Source of the DNA: Bdellovibrionales bacterium
Lineage (GTDB): Bacteria; Bdellovibrionota; Bdellovibrionia; Bdellovibrionales; UBA1609
Direction of reading: 5' to 3'
Length of the DNA: 64,000 nt
Assembly (NCBI GenBank): GCA_023301025.1
Contig: JALZUR010000041.1
Location: 53,575-117,574 of the forward strand
The translations under genes and the position numbers were made by a program. Below, one piece after another: positions 52,801-61,921 of the stretch (positions are counted from its first letter, which is position 1; the number at the start of each line of letters is the position of its first letter). Under the pieces are notes generated by a model. The model was not told the origin of the DNA and did no database searches. It saw only the letters and a list, made by a program, of their open reading frames with translations.

Positions 52801-53582
52801 AAAACCTTTTTACCTCTAGCTTTTATGAAGGCCCTAACCTCTGTATGGATATCATCTTTTGAAGTTAAATACCTAAGCTTTCCAGACTCTACCAAAGCAA
52901 TCTTTTTACTCTCTTCACTAACAACAACAACTTTAGCATCAGTCAATTCAGTTACACCAAGGGCCGCTCTATGTCTCGTTCCTAAATTCTTATCTAATGC
53001 TGGATTTGTGCTTAAGGGTAAGAAGGTACCAAGCTTTACAATTCGACCTTCTTTTACAACCATAGCACCATCATGTACTGCAGAGCTTGGATGAAAGACC
53101 GCTTGAATAATTTCACTTTTTACATCACACATAAGCTTTACACCTGTTTCTGTATAAGAAGAGATATCAATCTTATTTTCAAAAATAATTATCGCACCGA
53201 CACCTTTTTTACTCATTTGAATTAAAGATTTACTAAGCTCATCTATTGTAAATGCTTGTTCTAAAGATTCATAGTCTCTGAAAAAATTCTGGCTTCCTAA
53301 ATGACTAAGTCCCCTTCTTATCTCTGTTTGAAAAATCAAAGCCACTACAATAAAGAGGTTTCTAAATACAGATTCTAGTACTGTGTGAAATGTTAAAAGC
53401 TCAAAATACTCGCTTAAATAAAAAGCTCCTGCAACTAAACCAAAACCCGCTAAAACTTGAACAACGCCCGAGCGCTCTGCAAATCTAAAAATCTGATAAA
53501 AAGTAAGATACAGAAGTAAAAGATCCAGAAGATCTTTTAACTGAAGATCAGATATAAAAAAGCTTACTGTATCAAAATTCAT
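52797..53582 (-). CDS. cdaA: Diadenylate cyclase CdaA
   Basis: A 261-residue membrane-bound enzyme making c-di-AMP from two ATP. The N-terminal part (about residues 15-90) has three hydrophobic helices; the DAC domain follows, with DGA at 171-173 and RHR at 203-205 (GTRHRAALG), both essential motifs. Length and architecture are typical of CdaA. It overlaps cdaR. Presence with cdaR and glmM indicates c-di-AMP signalling in this Gram-negative organism; no phosphodiesterase is in the window. Confidence 0.93.
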   Translation of the reverse strand: MNFDTVSFFISDLQLKDLLDLLLLYLTFYQIFRFAERSGVVQVLAGFGLVAGAFYLSEYFELLTFHTVLESVFRNLFIVVALIFQTEIRRGLSHLGSQNFFRDYESLEQAFTIDELSKSLIQMSKKGVGAIIIFENKIDISSYTETGVKLMCDVKSEIIQAVFHPSSAVHDGAMVVKEGRIVKLGTFLPLSTNPALDKNLGTRHRAALGVTELTDAKVVVVSEESKKIALVESGKLRYLTSKDDIHTEVRAFIKARGKKVL

Positions 53583-53604
53583 TTAATTAACTTAAGCCTT
53601 TAAA

Positions 53605-55602
53605 TTAAACCGTAGAGCCTGAAGGGTCGCCAGGAACTGAAACACCACCGTTGTCGCTCTTATTTTCTTCTTCTAACTCTTTTTTCTTCAATTCAATTTC
53701 GTTTTCTTTTGCAACTTTGTTTTCTTTTTTAGAGCTACTCACCGAAAGTTCTCTGATATCTTCAATGTCTGAAATTGATTTACCGTTAATAAGAGCATCT
53801 ATCTCTAAACCAGAGATACTTTCAAAACTTATTAAAGCCTCTGTGATAGAGTCTAGATGCTGTCTATGATCTGTCATAACTTTTAAAGCTGTGTCATAAC
53901 CTTCTTTTAAAATAGCATCTATTTCATCATCAATTTGTTGAGATTTTCTATCTGAAATTTGTAAAGAACTATCCTGTCCTTGTTGCATGCCTTGAAAAAC
54001 CGGACCACTACCTTTTCCCAAAGAGATAGGACCAAGTTTTTCACTCATGCCCCACTCTGTAACCATTTTTCTTGCATAATCTGTTGCGCGCTCAATATCG
54101 TTACCAGCTCCTGTTGTGATCTCATCAAAAACAATCTCTTCAGCTGCTCTTCCACCAAATAAAAAGGCAATCATTTTTTTAGCTTTAGTTTTTGTAATAT
54201 TTAACTCTTCTTTTTCAGGTAGAGTTTGAGTTACACCTAATGCTCTTCCGCGTGGTACAATTGTTACTTTATGAATAGGATCAAGACCTTTTAAAATTTT
54301 ATTAACAAGAGCATGTCCTGCCTCATGATATGCTGTAATTCTTTTGTCTTCGTCACTAATGACCATAGACTTTCTCTCACTGCCCATCAAAATTTTATCT
54401 TTAGCAAATTCCAATTCATGATTTCCAATAAGACTCTTATCTGTGCGAGCAGCTGTAAGAGCTGCTTCATTTATAAGATTTTCTAAATCAGCACCAGAAA
54501 ACCCTGGTGTTCCTTTTGCAATACTTTTAAGATCAACATCAGTCTCAAGTGGTGTCTTTTTTGTATGGACCTTTAAAATTTCAAAACGTCCATTTAAATC
54601 AGGTCGTCCTACCGATACACGTCTATCAAAACGACCTGGTCTAAGAAGTGCAGGATCAAGTACATCTGGTCTGTTCGTTGCAGCAATAAGAATTATCCCG
54701 CTATTCCCTTCAAAGCCATCCATTTCAACTAGTAATTGATTTAGAGTTTGCTCTCTTTCATCATGTCCGCCGCCAAGGCCTGCACCACGATGTCTACCAA
54801 CAGCATCAATCTCATCAATGAAAATAATACAAGGAGAATTCTTTTTCCCCTGTTCAAACATATCTCTTACTCTTGAGGCTCCAACACCTACAAACATTTC
54901 AACAAAATCTGAACCTGAAATTGAGAAAAATGGTACTCCTGCCTCTCCTGCAACGGCTCTTGCAAGCAATGTTTTACCTGTACCTGGAGGCCCAATCAAC
55001 AAAACCCCTTTTGGAATACGACCACCGAGTTTAGTAAACTTTTTTGGTGACTTTAAAAAATCAACAATCTCTTCAAGGTCTTCTTTTGCTTCATCAACAC
55101 CTGCAACATCTTTAAACGTAACAAGCTTTTTATTTTCATTTAAAAGCTTAGCTTTACTTTTTCCAAAACTTAAAGCCTTATTGCCTCCAGATTGCAGTTG
55201 TTTCATTATAAAAACAGCCAAAACAATGATTAGAACAAAAGGTAAAATATTAAAGAGCACTTTCATCCACATTGAAGGATCTTCGTTGCTATAAGAAGGG
55301 GTAATGCCTCTAGACTTTAACTCCTTTGAACCTTCATCTCCAATGTCCCCTGCAATTCTAAATTTTGTTCCACCAAATTCTTTTTTGAACTCTTCTTTAA
55401 CTTCACCACCTATCTCACCGTTTGATGTAAAAAAGATTACACTTGTTTCGACAATTTTATTTTCATCCAAAGCTTTAACGAACTTGGGGTAGCTAAAGTC
55501 TTTTACCACTTCTTTATTTTTGATGCCGTATTGAGCTGAAAAAAAATAAACTAAGACTAAGAGAAAAAGCCATATAGCTAAGGTTTTTTGAGAAGATTTC
55601 AT
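53605..55602 (-). CDS. ftsH: ATP-dependent zinc metalloprotease FtsH
   Basis: A 665-residue membrane protease degrading misfolded and regulatory membrane proteins. It has two membrane helices (about 7-25 and 113-133) around a periplasmic loop, an AAA+ domain with Walker A GPPGTGKT (204-211), Walker B FIDEIDA, and SRH region; then the zinc motif HEAGH (about 428). The C-terminal 60 residues are charged and low-complexity. Length is normal. AAGGA precedes the ATG. It sits between tilS and cdaA in the minus-strand cluster. Confidence 0.96.
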   Translation of the reverse strand: MKSSQKTLAIWLFLLVLVYFFSAQYGIKNKEVVKDFSYPKFVKALDENKIVETSVIFFTSNGEIGGEVKEEFKKEFGGTKFRIAGDIGDEGSKELKSRGITPSYSNEDPSMWMKVLFNILPFVLIIVLAVFIMKQLQSGGNKALSFGKSKAKLLNENKKLVTFKDVAGVDEAKEDLEEIVDFLKSPKKFTKLGGRIPKGVLLIGPPGTGKTLLARAVAGEAGVPFFSISGSDFVEMFVGVGASRVRDMFEQGKKNSPCIIFIDEIDAVGRHRGAGLGGGHDEREQTLNQLLVEMDGFEGNSGIILIAATNRPDVLDPALLRPGRFDRRVSVGRPDLNGRFEILKVHTKKTPLETDVDLKSIAKGTPGFSGADLENLINEAALTAARTDKSLIGNHELEFAKDKILMGSERKSMVISDEDKRITAYHEAGHALVNKILKGLDPIHKVTIVPRGRALGVTQTLPEKEELNITKTKAKKMIAFLFGGRAAEEIVFDEITTGAGNDIERATDYARKMVTEWGMSEKLGPISLGKGSGPVFQGMQQGQDSSLQISDRKSQQIDDEIDAILKEGYDTALKVMTDHRQHLDSITEALISFESISGLEIDALINGKSISDIEDIRELSVSSSKKENKVAKENEIELKKKELEEENKSDNGGVSVPGDPSGSTV

Positions 55603-55656
55603 GAAGCAATCCTTTTTCTATGCATAGTTATTTATCGGACTTCTTTAAAGCCCTCT

Positions 55657-56649
55657 TTACAGTTTAAGATCCAGCCTAAAGCAGACTTTGGTTGGTGTTT
55701 TAGTCCATTCAATGCCTGAGACTTTAAAGTTAATCTCTTTTTTATTTTGCTCTAAAAGTTTTAACACCTCTAAAACATGTCCCATAGTATATCCTGACTT
55801 TTTAAGCATATGAAGGGCATTTGTAATTATGGACTTTTTTTGCACCTGGTTAAGAGAGCAGTACTGAGCATAATCAAAATGGCCTTCATTATTTTGATCA
55901 AAAAACAGGATTTTGTTTTCATCTGACTCTATTTGAGACAAATGCTCTGAAATCTTAACGATAGATTCTTTAAAGGGCTTTAATCCATGGCTTTGAAGGC
56001 TTAAATCTTTTAACCAACTGTTTCTAAGCCAATTCCTGAGATAGTCATTTTTTTGATTGGATGGGTCTATTAAAACTTTAAAATTTTGCTGTTTTTGGTA
56101 ATTCTCTAACTCACTCTTTTCAAAAAGATCTAAAAAAGGCCTGTCTATATCTTTAGAAAAAGGGTTTGCAAAACCTAATGGTCCTGTCCCTCTAATTAAT
56201 CTTAAAACCAAAGTTTCAAAGTAATCATCTTTATGATGACCTAAAAAAACTCTAGATTTTAAATTTGTATTTGCCTCAGCGTTCAAACTTGGTTTTAAAA
56301 CTTTAGCTATCTCTTGTAACCTAAATTCTCTGCACTCTTCTTCACTTTCAAGATAGGTCTTAGATTTTATAGCACAGAAATCTATTTCTAAATTTCTGCA
56401 CTCTTGCTTAAGAAAATCTAAAGCTTCATTGCGGTACTGTGTTTGCTCTTTGTGTTTTTCCGAGCAACCATGATGAACATAAACAACCTGTAATGAATAG
56501 GAAAAAAGACATTGCACATTTTTTAAAAAATGAACCAAAGATAAAGAGTCTAATCCACCTGAGCAAAAAACATAATACGTCTTCTTCTCATCACCATAGA
56601 CCTCTTTGATTTTTTTTATAAACTTATGTTCTTCAGAACTAAAACTCAA
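55657..56649 (-). CDS. tilS: tRNA(Ile)-lysidine synthase
   Basis: A 330-residue N-type ATP pyrophosphatase with PP-loop SGGLDS (30-35), GHHKDDYFETLVLR and RDRPF-like segments (DIDRPFLD). It makes lysidine at C34 of tRNA-Ile(CAT), changing its decoding from AUG to AUA. It is shorter than E. coli TilS and lacks a clear C-terminal domain, as in many bacterial forms. The TTG start overlaps the preceding stop (TTGA). It lies upstream of ftsH, an association common in bacteria. Confidence 0.88.
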   Translation of the reverse strand: MSFSSEEHKFIKKIKEVYGDEKKTYYVFCSGGLDSLSLVHFLKNVQCLFSYSLQVVYVHHGCSEKHKEQTQYRNEALDFLKQECRNLEIDFCAIKSKTYLESEEECREFRLQEIAKVLKPSLNAEANTNLKSRVFLGHHKDDYFETLVLRLIRGTGPLGFANPFSKDIDRPFLDLFEKSELENYQKQQNFKVLIDPSNQKNDYLRNWLRNSWLKDLSLQSHGLKPFKESIVKISEHLSQIESDENKILFFDQNNEGHFDYAQYCSLNQVQKKSIITNALHMLKKSGYTMGHVLEVLKLLEQNKKEINFKVSGIEWTKTPTKVCFRLDLKL

Positions 56650-57068
56650 AGGGATAAAACTCTTTTTTCAAAGTTTTCAATCATAGAAGGAAGACTAACT
56701 GCCACTGCTTTTTTTAAAACAAATGAAGGTACAAAAATTTTAAATTCTACATCTAAAGAGTAGATCACTTGTGTTTGCGAACCAATCTCTTCAAACGTCC
56801 AACGTCCATTATTCTTTTTAAAAACACTACTCTCATCTAAACTCCACCATAGTGCTTTGTTTTGATCCCACTCAACATTTATGGTGTACGTCACATCTTT
56901 AACAAAGTTTACTCTTAGCTCTACTAGGGCGTTTAAATCTGTTTTTTCTAAAACTTTTGAACTCTTAACTTCAGGTATAAAATCAGAGTATTTATCAAAA
57001 TCTGAAACCACTTGAAATATCTGTTCAGCAGTTGCATTAAAAAGTTTTTGAGTACTCGCTTCAGACAT
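56646..57068 (-). CDS. RatA/COQ10-like SRPBCC protein
   Basis: A 140-residue START-like (SRPBCC) protein: FNATAEQIFQVVSDFDKYSDFIP at the front is the typical opening of the RatA/COQ10 family, and the C-terminal long helix follows at about 110-138. Members bind hydrophobic ligands; some inhibit ribosome association, others help ubiquinone function. The exact role here is open. It opens the tilS-ftsH-cdaA-cdaR-glmM-tsaE cluster; its stop overlaps the tilS start. Confidence 0.82.
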   Translation of the reverse strand: MSEASTQKLFNATAEQIFQVVSDFDKYSDFIPEVKSSKVLEKTDLNALVELRVNFVKDVTYTINVEWDQNKALWWSLDESSVFKKNNGRWTFEEIGSQTQVIYSLDVEFKIFVPSFVLKKAVAVSLPSMIENFEKRVLSL

Positions 57069-57119
57069 AAAGAGACTCCTTTTGTGTCACAGTTATAAGC
57101 CTTAACCAGTGCTAACATA

Positions 57120-57150
57120 AAAATAGGAAGAGCACCAGGCTCTTCCTATA
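57120..57150 (-). terminator. Terminator of the OmpA gene
   Basis: A perfect 11-bp stem ATAGGAAGAGC / GCTCTTCCTAT with a five-base loop; on the minus strand the second arm continues into five T residues. It begins 27 bases after the stop at 57177. Confidence 0.85.
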
Positions 57151-57176
57151 AACAAAGTATGCACTTAAAGCTTCAA

Positions 57177-59261
57177 TTATCTAATAATCGTAAACTCAAC
57201 TCTTCTGTTCTTTTCACGACCAGTTTCGTTTTTATTACTTGCAATTGGCGCACCTTCACCCATTCCATCTGCACTGATTTTTTTCTTATCTATTCCATGC
57301 ACCTGTGAAAGAAAAGCTCTAACACTCATTGCTCTTTGAATACTTAACTTTTTGTTGTAAGCAGCTTTACCTACGTTATCGGTGTGCCCTTCAATAAAGA
57401 GACTCTTAAAACCGCCACCTTTTTTTAGATGTCGCGCCAAAGATCCAAGCACAGGAAAACTACTCTTTCTGATCTTATAAGAGCCAGAATCAAAGTTAAC
57501 ATTCTCAAGTCTAAAGCTCTCTTGAGATTTAGCCTCTAAACCATCAAAAGCGTTTCCATCAGTTGCATCTAATACAACTGGATCTTTAGAGTCTCCACCA
57601 GGAGCATCAAACCAACCATGCTCCCAAGCTTTTGGATATGGATCTGCAGACTCAATAGTTGCACCAAAGCTAGGACCTGTGCCTTTTCCTGGGCCTTTTC
57701 CAAGCTTACCTTGGAACCCGTTTCTATAGCCTTTACCATAAACACGAGTTGCTGATCCACCAGGGAAAGCACCTGAAGCATCATTGTAGCCGTCATAAAA
57801 ACCACTATCAAACTCATAACCACCATCAAGATTTTTACCGTGATCAGCACCTAAGCCTTTGTGAGGACCTATTCCAAATCCAGCTTTATAACCTTCTCTG
57901 TAGCCTTGTGGGTAGTATGAAGTCTTTCCTAAACCACTGTCAGGTGCATCGTTCCAACCTTCATCAAAGCCTTCTGAACAGTCCACACCTAAACCAAGAA
58001 CATCTCCATAACCTAGCCCCTGGCCGGTTGCTGGTCCGTTTCCAATTTTACCTTGAAAACCTGTTCTGTAACATTTTGAGTATGGAGTGTTAGACTTAAC
58101 CTCATCAGGAAATGATGTTCCTGATGCAATGTAACCATCATAATAACCTTCTGGATACTCAACCCCACCCTCTAAAGTTTCGCCATGCTTTGCACCTAAA
58201 CCTGCATAAGGCCCAATACCATATCCAGCCATAAAGCCTTGTCTAAAGCCAGGATCGTAGTAAGAAAGATCGTCATTAATTTTAACAGCTTTTCTAGTTT
58301 TTGTTCTCGAACGAGACTTCCATAACGGTCCAACCATATAGTTTAAACCAGCGTAGAGTCTATAATCTGGAACAGAAATACCATTATTAATTCCAGTAGT
58401 TGCACCACCATGAAAGTTTAATTTATCTGACCATTTGTATTTTGCGCCAACTAACGCTTCATAGGATTCAACGTCTCTATATACAGCTAGACCACCAAAA
58501 TCTCCGTCAGGAAAAGCTGCCCAAAGCTCCCCCATTACTGTCCATTTTTCAGTAAGATCATAACCTAAAGCCGCAGATGCAATAAATATATCATCATTGG
58601 GCTCTAGTTCCGTAACAACAGATCCTACAGCAGGATCACCAATAGATTCGACAGACTCACCAGGTGATCTAAGTCTGTAACCTAGATTCCCAGCTACATG
58701 CATTTTACCAATTTTCTTATCAGCAATAAGTTCAAAGTTTAAAGTAGCACCTGGGTCATCACCTATAAAAGGATTGTTCACAATTCTATTAAAACCAACA
58801 GAAAATTGTGCAGCAACACCGCCACCTTTTTCAAAATTTGCAAGGCGAGCTTTTACAGCTCCCCTCACTTCAACTGGTCCTTTTCTAGCAAATTGCCCTC
58901 TTGGATTCGGATTATCAACCGTCTGCTTCAATAGTCTTGGGAGACTTAAACCAATATCTAAGTAGTCCGTTAAACCAAACCCAAAACCAAAGTGAGCATA
59001 AATTGCTGAATCTTCTAAACTCACTTCCCTAACAATGTCAGGAGTAACATCTAAAGGGTAGGCAGGTAAAGTCCCAGCAGAATAGTCACCAAACAAAGAA
59101 AAGTTTAAATGATACTTTTCAAGTGTTTTAGAAGATCTAACAGTAACAAAATCATAGTGACTGTAGTTTGGATTAAAATTTTGTGTGTCAGCACCAATGA
59201 TGTTGGCGTCTGCATAAAAAGACACAAAAAAGAACATTATAAAAATAAGATTTCTAAGCAT
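57177..59261 (-). CDS. OmpA-family outer-membrane protein with Gly-rich repeat insert
   Basis: A 694-residue protein starting at the ATG at 59261, which has GGGGAGAGAG just upstream. A signal peptide ends YADA. Residues about 20-335 form a beta barrel (GFGFGLTDYLDIGLSLP, alternating strands). Residues about 340-560 are four Gly/Tyr-rich repeat units. Residues about 580-694 are an OmpA C-terminal peptidoglycan-binding domain (FIEGHTDNVGKAAYN, RAMSVRAFL, GREKNRRVEF). It links outer membrane to peptidoglycan. The insert is unlike a normal OmpA linker. It is monocistronic, with its own terminator. Confidence 0.85.
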   Translation of the reverse strand: MLRNLIFIMFFFVSFYADANIIGADTQNFNPNYSHYDFVTVRSSKTLEKYHLNFSLFGDYSAGTLPAYPLDVTPDIVREVSLEDSAIYAHFGFGFGLTDYLDIGLSLPRLLKQTVDNPNPRGQFARKGPVEVRGAVKARLANFEKGGGVAAQFSVGFNRIVNNPFIGDDPGATLNFELIADKKIGKMHVAGNLGYRLRSPGESVESIGDPAVGSVVTELEPNDDIFIASAALGYDLTEKWTVMGELWAAFPDGDFGGLAVYRDVESYEALVGAKYKWSDKLNFHGGATTGINNGISVPDYRLYAGLNYMVGPLWKSRSRTKTRKAVKINDDLSYYDPGFRQGFMAGYGIGPYAGLGAKHGETLEGGVEYPEGYYDGYIASGTSFPDEVKSNTPYSKCYRTGFQGKIGNGPATGQGLGYGDVLGLGVDCSEGFDEGWNDAPDSGLGKTSYYPQGYREGYKAGFGIGPHKGLGADHGKNLDGGYEFDSGFYDGYNDASGAFPGGSATRVYGKGYRNGFQGKLGKGPGKGTGPSFGATIESADPYPKAWEHGWFDAPGGDSKDPVVLDATDGNAFDGLEAKSQESFRLENVNFDSGSYKIRKSSFPVLGSLARHLKKGGGFKSLFIEGHTDNVGKAAYNKKLSIQRAMSVRAFLSQVHGIDKKKISADGMGEGAPIASNKNETGREKNRRVEFTIIR
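57595..58270 (-). repeat. Four alternating Gly-rich protein repeats inside the OmpA gene
   Basis: Each unit is about 55 residues. Type A units (first and third) read GF/YR..G..AG.GIGP..GLGA.HG..L.GG and end GYYDGY or GFYDGY. Type B units (second and fourth) read YR.GFQGK.G.GP and end EGFDEGW or AWEHGW followed by DAP. The order is A-B-A-B, consistent with duplication of a two-unit block. Confidence 0.75.
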
Positions 59262-59327
59262 ATACTCTCTCCCCATGAGGCAATTCATCTTTAGATTCTC
59301 TCTTATTTTTAAAGCAGGTCAACTGAA

Positions 59328-59359
59328 TTAGCTTAATTTTTTTAAGCTAATCTAGCTTA
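59328..59359. promoter_or_regulatory. Palindromic TTAGCTTAA element upstream of ompA
   Basis: TTAGCTTAA (59328-59336) and TTAAGCTAA (59342-59350) are perfect inverted arms around five T residues; a third related copy, TAGCTTA, lies at 59353-59359. It lies 67-98 bases before the OmpA start and could be an operator, or the transcript end for the Cys-rich gene at 59418. No T run follows on the minus strand, so an operator is slightly favoured. Confidence 0.4.
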
Positions 59360-59417
59360 TTTAACCACTTTAGTCGACTGGCTTGGATCACAGCCGTAAT
59401 TGGACAGCCGTTTTAAA

Positions 59418-59714
59418 TCATTTTTTTTTAAATAAAGCTTCTGCTTCAGTTAAAAGTCTTGAGGCTTTGTCTTTTTCTTGATTTTTTAAAGCATCAGATG
59501 AGGGCTTAAAGTAGTCGCAAAGATTTGAACGATCTTTAGTTATTATTCGGTCTGCATTTGTCTCTTTGCATTCGTTGTAAACAGCTTCATCGTAGAAAAC
59601 ACAGTTTAAACACACATGAAGATCTTCACCACAGTTATCGCAACTCTCTCGAAAGCCAATGCCACTGTCGGATTGTGTGATGTGTGAACATTCATAACAG
59701 TTTACACTCTTCAT
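59418..59714 (-). CDS. Small Cys-rich putative zinc-binding protein
   Basis: A 98-residue cytoplasmic protein with Cys pairs CYEC (6-9), CDNC (25-28) and CLNC (35-38) plus single Cys residues in YNEC and NLCDYF, a likely zinc-ribbon or knuckle fold. The C-terminal 30 residues are a charged helix. I do not recognise a named family. It begins 6 bases after the glpX stop and is probably cotranscribed with ybgC-like and glpX genes, hinting at a metabolic or regulatory link that is unproven. Confidence 0.72.
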   Translation of the reverse strand: MKSVNCYECSHITQSDSGIGFRESCDNCGEDLHVCLNCVFYDEAVYNECKETNADRIITKDRSNLCDYFKPSSDALKNQEKDKASRLLTEAEALFKKK

Positions 59715-59720
59715 TTTAAA

Positions 59721-60716
59721 TCACAAACCTTTATCGACGTACTCTTCAGGGCGTCTGGCGTTAGGTTTTTTAGAAAGATTGTGTAAAGCATCTATTCGCC
59801 TAACGGTTTCTGTTTTTGAGCGCATTACAATAGATTCAGTTCTTGCTTTGTGGTTTGATAAAGTTCTTACACCTTTAAGCAAAGGTCCGTCCGTAACGCC
59901 CGTTGCTACAAACATAACATCACCTTTTGCAAGCTCATCTCTTGAGTAGATCTTATCAAGATCTGTAACGCCCATTTTTAAAGCTCTGCTTTTTTCATCT
60001 TCGCTACGCCACTTTAAACGCCCCTTAAAATCTCCCCCCAAACACTTTAAAGCAGCAGCAGTGATAACTCCCTCAGGTGCACCACCAGTGCCTAATAGAA
60101 TATCAATACCTGAATCTTCCCAGGCCGCAGCTAAAGCCACAGAGATATCACCGTCAGAGATCAGTCTAATTTTTGCCCCTAAGTCTCTAATATTATTAAT
60201 CATTTCAACATGTCTTGGACGATCCAAAATCACAACTGTTGTGTCCTGCACCCTTTTTGATAGGGCTTCAGCCACAGAGATTACATTTTCAACAGGTGAC
60301 TTCTCTAATGAAACAGCACCATAAGCCTTTGGTCCCACAGCCACCTTTTCCATATAAGTATCAGGAGCAAATAAAAAATTACCCTTTTCAGCTACAGCTA
60401 CGACTGAAAGTGCCCCAGCTCCCCCAGTAGCACAAATTGTTGTGCCTTCTAAAGGATCAAGAGCAATATCAATTTCTGGATCTTTTAATTCTCGCCTGCC
60501 AACTTCTTCACCAATATATAACATTGGCGCTTCATCCCTCTCACCTTCACCTATGACAACTCGTCCTCTCATATCGATAGAATCAAATCCACGCCGCATA
60601 GAATCCACAGCAGCTTGGTCTGCAGCCTTCTCATCCCCTCTTCCAGTTAATGGTGAGCATGATAAAGCCGCCATTTCTGTTACCCTGACAAATTCTAAAG
60701 CTAAATTTTTATCCAT
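59721..60716 (-). CDS. glpX: Class II fructose-1,6-bisphosphatase
   Basis: A 331-residue Mn-dependent phosphatase of the GlpX family, hydrolysing fructose 1,6-bisphosphate to fructose 6-phosphate. Typical blocks: GRGDEKAADQAAVD (about 25-38), VVIGEGERDEAPML, the metal-binding DPLEGTTICA and LGTGGAPEGV. Length is normal. The ATG overlaps the end of the thioesterase gene by eight bases, so the two are translationally coupled. Together with the class I aldolase at 14278 it supports gluconeogenesis. Confidence 0.94.
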   Translation of the reverse strand: MDKNLALEFVRVTEMAALSCSPLTGRGDEKAADQAAVDSMRRGFDSIDMRGRVVIGEGERDEAPMLYIGEEVGRRELKDPEIDIALDPLEGTTICATGGAGALSVVAVAEKGNFLFAPDTYMEKVAVGPKAYGAVSLEKSPVENVISVAEALSKRVQDTTVVILDRPRHVEMINNIRDLGAKIRLISDGDISVALAAAWEDSGIDILLGTGGAPEGVITAAALKCLGGDFKGRLKWRSEDEKSRALKMGVTDLDKIYSRDELAKGDVMFVATGVTDGPLLKGVRTLSNHKARTESIVMRSKTETVRRIDALHNLSKKPNARRPEEYVDKGL

Positions 60717-61107
60717 TCTGATCGCCTCTCAATTGCATGAAGTCCTTAGGAGGCTTTACCACCTTTAGCTCAGAATTCAATCCCACATGAATGGTAAAAC
60801 CCACGGCACATAAAACAGTATCTTTATAAATCTCATATTCAAACTTAAAGCTTGTTCGCCCCTCAGAAAGAACCCTAAGCTTCACTTCAAACTCCTCTAA
60901 AAGCTTTAAAGGCTTTAAATAAGTGACTTCAACTTTTACTACAGCAAGAGTATAGTCAAAATTTGGGGCATGCGATTTATTCAAGCCCGTAGCGTATAGA
61001 TACTCAACTCGAGCATCTTCAAGATACTTTAAATAAACCGAGTGATGAACAACGCCCATACAGTCAGTTTCGTGATAAGAAACACGTTTTTTGTATACAG
61101 ATTTCAT
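60709..61107 (-). CDS. YbgC-like acyl-CoA thioesterase
   Basis: A 132-residue hotdog-fold thioesterase. YHETDCMGVVHHSVYLKYLE (11-30) is the 4-hydroxybenzoyl-CoA thioesterase motif, with catalytic Asp15. Substrate is an acyl-CoA, unspecified; YbgC proteins are often associated with envelope or fatty-acid metabolism. The stop overlaps the glpX start by eight bases. It is divergent from pgsA, with a palindromic -10-like site between them. Confidence 0.85.
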   Translation of the reverse strand: MKSVYKKRVSYHETDCMGVVHHSVYLKYLEDARVEYLYATGLNKSHAPNFDYTLAVVKVEVTYLKPLKLLEEFEVKLRVLSEGRTSFKFEYEIYKDTVLCAVGFTIHVGLNSELKVVKPPKDFMQLRGDQNG

Positions 61108-61117
61108 GCTTATACTT

Positions 61118-61129
61118 AAACTATAGTTT
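61118..61129. promoter_or_regulatory. Perfect palindrome with -10-like core between divergent genes
   Basis: AAACTATAGTTT reads the same on both strands and contains TATAGT each way. It sits between the thioesterase and pgsA starts and could serve as a shared -10 element or an operator. No matching -35 is obvious on either side. Confidence 0.35.
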
Positions 61130-61190
61130 GAGATTGATAAAGTTAGTTTTTAAAAATTACTTTTTTTATACAGGAACAGGGGGTAGAGTC

Positions 61191-61772
61191 TTGAGCACAT
61201 TAGGTTTTGTACGTCACATCCCAAATGCACTGAGTCTTTCAAGAATAATAGGCTCACCATTAGTGCTGCTGCCTTTTATACAAAATAGTCCTTTAATGTG
61301 GCTAATATCAAGCTTAAGCTTTGTAGCATTAAGCCTCACAGACTTTTTTGATGGCTGGGTTGCAAGAAAATACAATGTTGAATCAAATTTTGGAAAATTT
61401 TTTGATCCGGCAGGTGATAAAATACTTGTTCTTCTTTCCTTAGTAGTTTTAATGCACTTCAAACTCTTAAATCCTTTTATTCTAATTATTCTACTTAGTC
61501 GCGATGTTATTATTAGTTCAATCAGGTCTTTTTCAGCCTCTGCTGGACTTATATTAAGTGCAAGACCCCTTGGAAAAATTAAAACTATTCTTCAAATGAT
61601 TGGGTTACCACTACTACTCGCACCAACTTTATGGACAAACACTACTTTTTTCAATCAAAACAACATGGGCCTAATGTTTGTTTGGTCGGCTTGTATATTA
61701 AGCCTTATCTCACTTATAGATTATGCACTGGTCTTAAACACTTCTTTAAAATCCATTGACAAAAAAGCTTAA
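61191..61772 (+). CDS. pgsA: CDP-diacylglycerol-glycerol-3-phosphate 3-phosphatidyltransferase
   Basis: A 193-residue inner-membrane enzyme of phosphatidylglycerol synthesis. The CDP-alcohol phosphotransferase motif is complete: DGWVARKYNVESNFGKFFDP, with DG-x2-AR-x8-G-x3-D-x3-D residues at about 50-75, and several membrane helices follow. The TTG at 61191 has GGGGGTAGAG upstream and begins LSTLGFVRHIPN, matching the usual N-terminus; the open frame starts at 61128, but it lacks a good start. tRNA-Gly follows 28 bases after the stop. Confidence 0.88.
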   Translation: MSTLGFVRHIPNALSLSRIIGSPLVLLPFIQNSPLMWLISSLSFVALSLTDFFDGWVARKYNVESNFGKFFDPAGDKILVLLSLVVLMHFKLLNPFILIILLSRDVIISSIRSFSASAGLILSARPLGKIKTILQMIGLPLLLAPTLWTNTTFFNQNNMGLMFVWSACILSLISLIDYALVLNTSLKSIDKKA

Positions 61773-61800
61773 ATTAAGCAGTTTAGGCAATCGCTATTTA

Positions 61801-61876
61801 GCGGGTGTAGCACAGTTGGTAGTGCGCAACCTTGCCAAGGTTGAGGTCGCCAGTTCGAATCTGGTCACCCGCTCCA
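61801..61876 (+). tRNA. tRNA-Gly (GCC anticodon)
   Basis: A 76-base cloverleaf. The acceptor stem GCGGGTG pairs with CACCCGC, then T and CCA are encoded. The D arm is GCAC...GTGC, the anticodon stem CAACC/GGTTG has loop TTGCCAA (anticodon GCC), and the T arm is CCAG-TTCGAAT-CTGG in context. It reads GGC/GGT. It follows pgsA by 28 bases and may be processed from that transcript. Confidence 0.96.
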
Positions 61877-61921
61877 ATTTGATTCAAATGGCCGGTTGGC
61901 TGTTCAAAGGTTAAGTCTCTT

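Noticed and set aside
57749..58093. 114-codon plus-strand frame, His/Asn/Leu-rich
   Set aside because: It is the complement of the Gly-rich repeats of the OmpA gene, and its odd composition comes from that repeat.
61889..61915. Short ATG frame MAGWLFKG ahead of the start-less exported gene
   Set aside because: I considered a +1 frameshift that would join it to the exported protein. No slippery sequence is visible, and the signal peptide is best when it begins at the ATA.
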